This document shows, piece after piece, positions 54,900-64,000 of a stretch of 64,000 nucleotides of DNA. Origin of the DNA: Dastarcus helophoroides (taxonomy: Eukaryota > Arthropoda > Insecta > Coleoptera > Bothrideridae); contig CM053327.1 in NCBI GenBank assembly GCA_028583605.1, forward strand, positions 5,827,316-5,891,315, written 5' to 3'. A program made the translations under genes and the position numbers. Below the pieces are notes generated by a model, which was given only the letters and a program-made list of their open reading frames with translations, made no database searches and was not told the origin of the DNA. How positions within the stretch are numbered: the first letter of the stretch is position 1; every line of letters starts with the position of its first letter.

Positions 54900-56575
54900 A
54901 AACGTAATACGTATTGTTGTAAATCAATACATATTTTAGGTAATTATTATTATTTACTACTTCGAAGATACAAAGATAATTGTCGTGGAGAATTTCCAGG
55001 GGTGTCGGATAACACAAGGGTCGACGTCACTAAGATTCTAGCCTTAATAATTTAAATAAATAAAGTTTTCATATTTCAACGCGATCGGTAAAGAGGTTAT
55101 GAAATTAATAATTAAATTATTTTTTATAACAACTTCGAAAGTCTGCAATTCGAAAAGTAAACATTTTTTATTTTTTTTTTCGTAATTCGTATTTATTTAT
55201 CATTCCGAATCAACTCCCAAGCGTTGTCTTTGAAATTTGTCGATACCCTGTATAACCTTGTATGTTAAATAAAGAGTTAATTATGTTCCTATTTGGTGTT
55301 ATCATTTCCAATGTTTCCGTTGGTTGCAACGATTGCGAAATCTGTGAATTTTTTTACTGATTTCACTTGAATTTGTTTATGTTCCCATCAGCTAAATTAT
55401 TTAACTACTAACTTGATTTGAATAAAATCAGCAAGACCATAATTTCAATTGAAATTGGACCCCACTAACAAAATGTATCAGACTTTAGGAGCGAATAAAT
55501 AGGAAAAATCTTTCACTATATGTTATTAAAACTAATATATTTTAATTAATACGACAGTAAACCGTAAATACTTAGATTTTACAGCTGAAAAGGCGACAGG
55601 GTTTTAAAATGATTTTATTTCAGCAAGCAAACGAAAGAACTGAAACAAGACGTGAACATAAAATTTTATACTCAATTTCCATAAATATCAAAAAGTGAAG
55701 TGGCCAAACTACTATTATTACTAGTATGCTACACGATGTGATTTTTTGTTTCCAAACGTCCCAAAATTAAAATACAGAGGGTTGCTACCTGAAAATGAAT
55801 CTTGATTGCATAACGCAAAATTAGCAACACCGACAATTTAAGTACATATTCTTTCTTACACATTACGCGTTACCTCTTTACATAATTATGGATTTAAGCA
55901 TTACCCTCTTCACACACCGACGCTTAACACTTTTATTTAACCAAACAACCATAAAAATTTATTTTTATTTTTACAACTAACTTAGAATACGACTCTTGGT
56001 TTATATTGTTATTCCACGCATTCAATAATTCTAAATCTCGAACGCATAATTACAGTTTATTCTTAACAGTCCTAATTACTTGTAAATATTTGACACGACG
56101 TCTCGAACCTACGAGTATTTCTCCACTCTGTATCTCCTTAATAGCCTCTTAGTAAACAACAACGCACAAGTCCTTTACAATATTATAGCAGCGTACAGCT
56201 AATGTCGCAATTAATTTTAAAAAGGCAGCTAAGACATAAAAAAAACTTAATCAACTTATGAAGCTTTCAAATTTAAAGCTATTTAATTTGACTAGAGTTA
56301 ACTGATGCAAGAAGATTGAGGGGCCAACTTAAAATGTTTTTTCCTTCACTTCGACAAAAAACTCGTTTTCATTATCCTTACTTTACAAAGCATTTATCTA
56401 CTTTTGTGGATATAATTGTGTTATGGGGATATCGCAGGATATTAAAAAAGTTTCGCGTTTAAAAACGAATTAACTAAAAAGGGAATGTTTCCTTTAATGT
56501 CAGCGAGATGGGAGTTTAATTTTCTCTGGCCAGGACCAGAGGGCCTGGATATTTAAAATGTACAGTGTGTTTCAA
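54900..56575. other. Non-coding sequence, no gene seen
   Basis: Mixed AT-rich sequence without recognised repeats. 55860-56200 has several short words of balanced composition but no frame. Confidence 0.35.
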
Positions 56576-56689
56576 ATTTACGGCTGAATTGTCAAAGATT
56601 TAATAATATTTTGATTTAAATTGCGAGCATTGGATTTAAACCATGAAATTTTGCTGCCTAAAAAAAAGTTTCTTAAATTTATATGTAAT

Positions 56690-56960
56690 GTACAGATCAA
56701 TAGGTTTGAACATTTATCAGGTTCAGAGTTTGAAAACAAAAGACTGATTTCGATCTTATTAGATCTCGTCAGTTTGGTATATCCAACGCGAACTGCTGAC
56801 AAATGTTCCGGCAAGTGAGTTTCAAAGAATCAACGGACAATTTTCTTGCGAGTCCTAAGCACCGCCACCTATTGATACATGGAAGAAACTGTGGACAAGA
56901 AGTCATATACACTACATATGGTTAGAGGGCCTGCATACTGTAACCTCGGTTGTATACTAT
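56690..56960 (+). repeat. R4 repeat, dispersed copy
   Basis: GATCAATAGGTTTGAACATT, TTAGATCTCGTCAGTTTGG, TATATCCAACGCGAACTGC, AAATGTTCCGGCAAGTGAG and CACCGCCACCTATTGATACA match the R4 array at 23930-25205 in order, with more divergence than between array units. Confidence 0.8.
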
Positions 56961-58090
56961 TTACAAATTTATAGCTGTTAAAATAATCTGTGCAAGTTAC
57001 ATATACACGGGTGGATTTAGTCATAATGGCATTAGTTTTAACTACGTGTTCGGAAGGCTTAGTAAAGACAGAAAAACGACCAGTCGGGCGCATGAAAAAA
57101 GTAATGATTCAGTCGGTAAACTACACATGATTTAAAAAATTTCCATCATATCACAGAGGGTCACAAAAAATAAAACGTCGAGAAATAACTCTCGAGCATT
57201 AACCACTCTTAACACTTGCACCCACAACAGACGAATTTAATTCATTACTTGCAGCAGTTGATATCAATGTTTACATTCATCTCGCGATTTCACCTATTTT
57301 AATTTAGCGTCACTTTCTTCTGCAATTCAGTTGTTAACCGATTTTCATATAAAAAAGAAAATCACTTAACTTCTTTTCCCCAACCATTGGTGCCGCCAGG
57401 ATCATTTAATGTTTTTTGTATTGTTATTTAGATATATAAGCAATGTTTTGTTTATTTGATTCGTTCCGAGTCCCAACTCCGCAGGCGCAAATTCTGCTTA
57501 TTTATATCTATCTGGGCCTTGGAGCTTTGAAGTCAGTGACAGCTCAAAAAGGGGTTTAATTATGATTTTCAAATATTTGTTTTCAGCGTAATTATTTATA
57601 CCTGAAAAAAAGAATTTTTAATCACGTATTCGTATTAGTCATTTTTCTTTATCTTCCCATAAAGTTAATGCCATTATTTGGACTTTGGATATTGGACTTT
57701 TTCGACTGGAGATTTTTCACTTTTTCTGTAAAACTTACAATTTTTTTAAATATAAAACCAATTTTTAAAATTTCAGCCTTTTCTAAAAACTACGATCTTT
57801 TAACAATGTTGTCCTGAATTTAGATACTTTTTTTTTAATCTTGAGGCTACGCTGGAAAATTTCTCTTATTAATTTTAAATTATTTTTTAAATAATACTTA
57901 ACGAAGAAAATGTTGCTCTCAAAATAAGTAGATGAAACCAGATTTTTAATTTCTCTCCAAGAATTTCTACTTCAAACCTAAAATTTTGATTTTAGATATT
58001 ATTAATTACATATTTTTAGGTTTTCAAAATTTCAAGCTTACATTCTAAAATGGCCTAGCAGCATAAAGATAGTGATTAGTTTATTTGTTA
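56961..58090. other. Non-coding sequence
   Basis: 57160-57560 is single-copy-looking, with balanced words. 57600-58060 becomes AT-rich word soup. No gene supported. Confidence 0.35.
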
Positions 58091-58107
58091 TTTACAAGAT
58101 CGCCCCG

Positions 58108-58445
58108 TTAGTTAGTATCTGGTGAACGAATTTGATAATATTTCCTAATCTTTACATTTCCATATAATTCACGAGACTTTTTTGATTGGTAGCATTGTTT
58201 TGTTAATTTATCGTTGTGAAGTCGTAATAACGCTACCGTTACTTTATTTTTCAAGTCAGTATTTAAATTAATATTTCTAGTAATTTCTGGAGTATTGTTT
58301 CGGTAAGCCTTCAACGTATTTTTGTGTACTTGTTCCCTTAAGTTATATTTTTGTATTTTCCCAGCAGATCTTTAGCTTTCGCATTTTGGTTTTATTTTCA
58401 GTATATTGCAACCAAAAGTCCTTAACCTTCTTTTTCAGATTTTTG
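58108..58445 (-). pseudogene. Degraded unrecognised coding fragment
   Basis: On the minus strand the frame at 58108-58314 (AYRNNTPEITRNINLN, VALLRLHNDKL, CYQSKKSRELYGN) can be extended upstream only by shifting frame, into NLREQVHKNTLK and then LKKKVKDFWLQYTENKTK near 58430. The composition is hydrophilic and protein-like over about 110 residues. I cannot name the family. It may be part of an unknown mobile element. Confidence 0.25.
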
Positions 58446-58647
58446 ATGTACGTTATTTTATATTTTATATATTATTATTATTATATATTTTATCTACGCT
58501 ATTTTATAAGATCGAGCTCTTGGGGTTTGACAAACTAGCTAAGATGTGATTGAAGGAAATGTATCACTCAGCACTCGTTAGTTAATCTGAAATTTTACTA
58601 TACGTATTGGGGGGCAGCGGCGCGATATTAACACCTATTCGCGAGCC

Positions 58648-58952
58648 CTCTCGTATTCGGCACAATAGCTTGGTGCAAATTCGTCGAACTGGCGTAAAGT
58701 ATTACATTACCTACAAGAATTCAGCGATTTCGATTTGCTGTATTATCGTTGCGCCTGGTTTTGCGTTATGAAATTTGATTTTCTTTTACTTTTGTTATTG
58801 TATTATTATTATTATTATTATAATGTAAAAATTGGCAATAAAATTAACCTAATTATTCGATTCTGGTAAATATGTTGCTATTTACTATCGAGTTTACTAT
58901 GCATGCATTACAACATTCTTAGCTGAACATATCTGATGTAAAAAGTGCTAAT
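58648..58952 (+). repeat. Dispersed repeat R3, copy 2
   Basis: Inverse copy of 20855-21142. Shared blocks include TCTCGTATTCGGC, AACTGGCGTAA, GAATTCAGCGATTTCGAT, GCGCCTGGTTTTGCGTTATG, AGTTTACTATGCATGCATTA and CATTCTTAGCT. It contains an expanded ATT tract. Confidence 0.8.
58798..58822 (+). repeat. (ATT)n microsatellite inside R3 copy 2
   Basis: About eight ATT units where the 20.9-kb copy has only a short, non-repeated ATT/AAT stretch, so the tract grew after the copies separated. Confidence 0.9.
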
Positions 58953-59805
58953 GGATAATAATTTTTGTGTGAACCTCCTGCATTTTTTACCCCCTGGATA
59001 ATTGCCAGCGTTGAAGGTGTGGCTTCCTCAGGATTGCTACTATTGTTACCGAAACTCCTTTCAGTTTGTATTTAAATATATTTTTCCACACACCTAGGCA
59101 GGCAGACCCCCCCCCCCGAAATATCCAACTTATTCAGAAAATTTTATATCGTTTCAGAAATCTATGAAGATTCTTTATTGATATAAAGCCATAGCGAAAA
59201 ATTATGTTTTTGACACTGAGGTGTGTTTTATTAGGTGGCATCACATACAATAAGAAATGGAAACTTGTTTTCTTCAAATTACTCTTTATTGCTTACCCGT
59301 TTCTGCAACAGATTTGAACCTACCGCCACTTTCACTCCATGATAGTGATGAATACACTAGAATCTGTCCATGCTCGATGCTAGCAATGTACATACCACAA
59401 CTTCATACCAATTTGTCTCTCGTAAATCACATCTGACGATTGAAGTTTGTGCAGTTTGTGGGGAAACGATCGAGTTAATTCGATTGTTTCCCCCGTGTGT
59501 AAAAAAATGCGTTGGCTACGTTCTTGAACAAGTTATTATTTAGAATCTCAGCATTGTAAGTTTTCTCATTACACTCGAATTCCTTAAATGTCAATCTTTC
59601 CTTTCGAACATATTAATTTTTTCTTTCGCAAATGTCAACTCACATAACCTGTACAACAGCCGCCAGTGGCCAGATACAATCAATTCTCCTGATGGCAATT
59701 TTCCCTTTGGCATTATTCTTTCGGTGGCACAACTGTATTCCTCTCGAAAATCACATCCAACCAACCGCGCAAATTTTCGTTTCGTTGAACTTTTATCCCA
59801 TTTTT

Positions 59806-60385
59806 GGACAAGTATTTAGAAGAGCTTAAGTCTAGATTTTGGGAGCACCGACAACTGCTGTCAAGAATACAAAATATAATCCCATCACGATGTGTGGAAC
59901 TTGATGAGGAAGACTTGAAAAAAACTGTCCTTGTTTTCGAAAAAGAATGTCCGAAACGAAGTTACTGAGACTACACAAGAGTTAGAATCTGATATGAAGA
60001 TGTGGAAAAGGTAATTTGATTTTTATTAAATTGAAAAATCAAAAATTAACCAATTATTCCTTCTTCACATTAGGTTCTGTACAAACATTTCTGCGAAGGA
60101 ACGACCGAAAACCTTCATCGAAGCTCTGGACGTTTGTGACATACGATTCTACAACACATTAACAGATTACTTCAAATCGGTGCAACACTGCCTGTTACAG
60201 TAGCTTCTAGCGAAAGATCGTTCTCTACTTTACGAAGACTCAAGACTTACCTGCGCAACAAGACTGGAAAAGACCGAGTGAATGGATTGGCGCTACTAAA
60301 TATTCATAGGGACACTGAAGTCACTACTTGTCAAATCGTAGATATTATGGCAAACAAAAAAAGAAAAATGGATATCTTTCTGTAA
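59806..60385 (+). pseudogene. hAT transposase, C-terminal part with a 63-nt intron, broken
   Basis: Exon 1 starts within the frame YLEELKSRFWEHRQLLSRIQ (near 59812) and continues through LDEEDLKKTVLVFEKECP and, after a shift, ELESDMKMWK. A GT at 60011 and AG at 60072-60073 bound a 63-base A/T-rich stretch with stops; joining AG|G restores Arg and the frame then reads FCTNISAKERPKTFIEALD. A further shift near 60165 leads to the hAT dimerisation region RLLQIGATLPVTVASSERSF and LKTYLRNKTGKDRVNGLALL, with a stop at 60383-60385. Order and motifs match hAT C-termini. The catalytic N-terminal half is absent, so it cannot function. Confidence 0.85.
60011..60073 (+). other. Putative retained intron in the hAT pseudogene
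   Basis: Donor GTAATTTG and acceptor TTCTTCACATTAG bound the segment. It is AT-rich and has in-frame stops, and its removal joins protein-like sequence in frame (phase 2). An insertion in the gene by chance is the alternative. Confidence 0.6.
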
Positions 60386-60616
60386 AACTGTAATTGATGA
60401 ATGAACACAATACATTTTTTTATTTTTAATTCTTCATTTCAAAACAAATTTTTTAAGTAATATTCATTGAATGAGGGTATCTCTAATTCGGCACATATAT
60501 GCAAAAAGTAATACCGTGTAATATAAGATTAATGTATTATGTGTTGTAAAATGTTTATTTTAAAATCGAAATTAAGACCCCCGAAAAATTTTTCTCGATC
60601 CGCCCCTGTAGGCAGG

Positions 60617-63600
60617 GGTTTATAAAATAATGATAATGGTATATAGACTGAACGTACTGTGAAAAGAGTGCACTCTTTCGTAGTTGTTTATAGGTCCAAT
60701 GTGTGTAGTAATACGTATTTTCAGGGGTTATGTGCTTACGAATAAAATTTTTTGGAATTTACCTTCAAGTTAATTAAACTTATTTTTTTTGCGGTGTCAC
60801 TAGTTGACCTAACTAGTAAGATATATTTATTTTTGTAATGATATCTTGAGATTTTATTAATTAATTTCGAAATTTTATCGTCTTTCATCGTGTTATTTAA
60901 ATTTCTCCCTTATTTTATGCAAATCTATTTATGATATTGAAGGTGATGGTGTAGGCTTGTAAGATAAATTCATAGCGTGTGATGATGCAAGCAGGAATAG
61001 GATTTAACTTGTGTAGTAACTTCTCGCCAATTCAAGTTCTATTAGCTATTTTTCTTTGATGGTTTTCAGTTCATTTAATGTAATCAGCGGCACCAAAAAA
61101 CCACTTGGTGTCCCATTGATCGTAATAAGGCTACCCTCGTCTGCTGCCTCCAGTTTTCCCACCAGAGAGCTACAAAGCTTAGCAGAGTTTAGTTAATTCC
61201 TACCACTTGCTATTTAGTATGTTAAACTCTACAAGCTACTGAAGTAGGTTACCACTGGGGTCACAAAATGTAACATAAGGATCTTGTGCAACTTCTTTCC
61301 CCCTGTTGGCTATCGCAGAGGATGGTCAATGGTTTTTTTAATGGCACTTTGCATTATTTGTTGCATATTTTCTTTTTGCTACATTCAGTCTCTATCGTTA
61401 AAAAATATAATTACATTTTCACCCTATTGGCTGTAAAACAGAAAATTATTACTTAGAGTTTATTTCTACCTGAATCATTACATGACACGTTCATATTACC
61501 AGCTGCCTGACCAAATGATATCATTTGAAAAATATAGCCAAAGATTTTAACCTAATCAATTTTCCAAAGTTAAAAAAGGTTTGCATAAAACCATAATTTC
61601 TCTCGTTTTCTTTAATCCCTTTCAACAGTGAGAGTTTTGCATTTAAAACTGGATGCAGGTTAAAATTCCATTTTACTGAAGTATTTAAAGGTGTTAAATT
61701 AAGTAACAAACGTATCTGGAATATTTAGAGGTGTCAGTATGTGGAGTTTGATAAGGTTAAATCGAGTAGACTGAACGCATCTAAATTAATTTTCCTTGCC
61801 CCATTGTGCCATATCTTCACAATGCCAGGAAGTGAGCATTCTAATTTGAAATTATGTATCAAGCTAATTCGAATCTACTGTGATCAAGTGGGTTATTATT
61901 GCATTGACAATCGGACAACGGAAACAACTGCAGTGCAACACGGAGGAGAGTCGATCAATATGTCAGATGTCGTTCGCTATAAGTCCGACGTTATCCATTT
62001 GTCCTCTCACACCCTAACAGCAATATTGGGATTACCAGTGGGGTAGACATTGTTCCAAATTTTGTTGTTTATGACTGCCATCTAAACTTGGATAATGTTC
62101 GGAATTGAATGTTCCGAGTACTGAATTAGTTAAAACTTGTGTTATTGCCCTAAAATATTTTCCTGTTCTAGAGAGGTTAATGCATATTATGACATGTCAT
62201 AGCTTGCTGGTGCACTAAACTAGATAATGGTACACATGTTCAAACCGTTGGTGAAACCGAATAAAAAGAATGACTACTTCTCTAAAAGTATGAACGGGTT
62301 GTAAACTAACTTCGCAACTTCTGTCTGATCGATTTGGTTTGGAGGGTTAGGCTTTCGGAAGACAGGATAGCCGCAAAGTAGATACTGAAAGCACTTAGCG
62401 GTTTTCTTGTTTTACGACCTCAATAAAATGGACTTTAAACATCAGGAATTATTTGGGATTCAACCGCAGCGATCGCTTTGAATGCGTTAACAGATTTTAA
62501 CATTTCACATGAATGGAATTTATAAATCTTGTGGAACAATCATGTACTGCTCTTTAGTGTAAAATAAAACTAGAAAAAATAAATTGTAAGAAGAAAATTT
62601 ATCAAAGGATCCCAAACAAAGTCGTTAGATTATTCGCTTTTTCGCCTGAAAATCTGTCCATAGTGTAACCAATTGCAGAAGAGAACGCTGCGAAATTTTA
62701 AAAAGTGGGTGCAAATGATATAAAGGAGTGGCTAATACTTGAGGGATATTTTCTTGGATTTTGAGTTTTGTAAATCTATAGGAGATACAAATGAGACGGA
62801 AATGTTTGTCTTATGCGTTGTTCACATAAAATCATTTTTTTTTCATACACCCCATAGCTTCAGACAGTTCGAAAAAAATAAGCCTTTTGAAATATTCCTG
62901 TAAATACATGGTATCTATTCTGACTTTGGGATACGCTAGGAAATCCCATCATTGGCACATTCTTCATTAGCTCCGACAAATATTTAATATTATTGTTATT
63001 AATATTTTTTAGCTTGTGTTGGAGCGGTTAATAATTACTATTTCTATAACATTTTACATTCACTTATTTTTTAGAATTTTAAGTGGTACTTTTTGTAAGA
63101 AATGTAAAATAAAACCAATTATTTTCATTTATTTTTAAGTGTGTGGAAATACAAATAAATATTCAAGGCAATAATTACCTCAAAACTTGTTGTTCATAAA
63201 TTAATGATTTTTCTGGCTTATCATTGCACCTGCTGAGTGGGTGGTAACGCATTGACTTATGGAATCCTAAACCATTCTTTATGTTAGGCAACCTTACGGT
63301 AAGAAGAGTTTTTGGATTAATTTACCTCTATTTAATGGGCTAAATAGAATTATTTTTTCGATTTTCTGTCTTTGTTAAGCTTTTCGAAGAAGTGGTTAAA
63401 ATTATTGACATTATGACCGAGGTACCCACTAAACAGCAGCACCAGATTAGGCCATAATTTTATAAAATCAAATACTGACGAGGAAGGCTATAACGAAATA
63501 ATATTTCAAGTATAACAAAACCCTAATTTAAATTTTATATTGAACAGCAGACAAATCAGGATAAATGGGAACGTCGGGTGAAAATTAATATTATCAATTG

Positions 63601-64000
63601 AATTTGAATCAAGAATTGTTAATAATACGTTGAGATTAAATCACGTTTATTGCGCGACTTGGCTATCTGTAAAAGCAAAGATTCATTTTCGACAAGCGTA
63701 GCAAACAAAAATAAAATATTAGGAACTCGAGACACCATATTGCGATGCAACAGATTGGAGCTCAGTCGTTGGAATGCATTTAAGTGTATTCTGCATCTAA
63801 TTTCAGCAATAATAAAACCTATTTATCGTTGATTATTTGCATGATTATGAATAGATTGATCTATCCAAGGATATCGATAGTTTAAGAGTCATCAATCTTA
63901 TGACGGTAATGAAAGACAATATTGTTGAATTATTGAAGGAAGTTTTAATTTTTTTGATATATTTAGCTCCTAATGCAAAGACATATCGGCTGGTGTATTT
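60617..64000. other. Non-coding sequence, no gene seen
   Basis: Over 3 kb with mixed composition and no recognised transposon ends, tract or domain. An open frame of about 100 codons at 61741-62046 has ordinary composition, includes several Cys and His (LCHIFTMPGSEHSN, IRIYCDQVGYYCIDN) but matches nothing known to me and opens at GTG. Segments 61060-61330, 62280-62440 and 63600-64000 look single-copy. Confidence 0.4.

Larger units (their letters stand above)
59103..60608 (+). mobile_element. hAT element, 1.5 kb, with transposase remnant
   Basis: The left end reads CAGACCCCCCCCCC then CGAAAT. The right end in reverse complement reads CAGGGGCGGATCGAGAAAAA then TTTTTCGGGGGTC. An exact 8-bp duplication flanks them, as for the hAT superfamily. 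The C run and GAAAT word also occur in the element at 41990. The plus strand carries the C-terminal part of a hAT transposase. The left end is degraded in comparison with the right. The interior 59110-59800 holds no recognised domain and seems to lack the N-terminal part. Confidence 0.8.
59095..60616. repeat. Perfect 8-bp target duplication of the 59-kb hAT element
   Basis: TAGGCAGG occurs at 59095-59102 and 60609-60616, directly outside the element ends. Confidence 0.8.

Overview
The window is AT-rich (about 70 percent by eye) eukaryotic DNA of animal type, most likely an insect. This rests on the mix of mobile elements: Tc1/mariner elements whose ends read TATACAGRGTG, a piggyBac element flanked by TTAA, a Tigger/pogo element flanked by TA, several hAT elements, a Penelope-like insertion, a LINE tail, a THAP-domain fragment and foldback elements. 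Species and order cannot be fixed from this sequence. I found no intact host protein-coding gene, no rRNA or tRNA, and no bacterial-type operon or CRISPR. This is an intergenic or intronic stretch built largely from decayed transposons, degenerate AT-rich repeats and some unassigned single-copy-looking sequence.

Layout. 1-9.8 kb: unassigned sequence, a 0.8 kb TTCC pyrimidine tract, a 230-bp mariner-type MITE, a broken Tc1 transposase and two long AT-rich degenerate blocks. 9.8-13.7 kb: a 1.1 kb foldback element, then three copies of one repeat, the last in inverse orientation and interrupted by a 0.49 kb Penelope-like insertion with an 11-bp target duplication, 59-bp inverted ends and a hammerhead-ribozyme-like motif. 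14.4-16.4 kb: a piggyBac element with the C-terminal half of its transposase. 18.7-21.1 kb: a hairpin MITE, a mariner element with a transposase fragment and a repeat whose second copy lies at 58.6 kb. 21.8-25.2 kb: unassigned sequence, a block of higher GC, and a tandem array of a unit of about 380 bp interrupted by a (CTAT)31 microsatellite. 25.5-30 kb: AT-rich degenerate DNA containing a 25-bp perfect hairpin and a 380-bp palindrome. 31-34.9 kb: a nearly full-length hAT (DUF4371/ZMYM1-like) transposase pseudogene plus a second fragment in the opposite orientation. 36.0-38.1 kb: a complete Tigger/pogo element whose transposase is broken by only a few frameshifts. 38.4-40.3 kb: a mariner relic, a THAP-domain ORF and a second foldback element. 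42.0-45.2 kb: a hAT-type element with an 8-bp target duplication and only AT-rich filler inside. 48.9-51.3 kb: an unclassified element with 26-bp inverted ends, then a 5'-truncated LINE. 59.1-60.6 kb: a hAT element with a perfect 8-bp duplication and an apparently retained 63-nt intron. The rest is unassigned.

Nothing here works as a multi-gene system. What connects the parts is nesting and decay: elements inserted into elements, repeated inverted duplication, and tract expansion. No clearly new system was found. The items most worth checking are the hammerhead-like motif in the Penelope-type insertion, the near-perfect palindrome at 29.1-29.5 kb, the hAT element filled with degenerate AT-rich repeat, and the unclassified 1.18 kb element at 48.9 kb.
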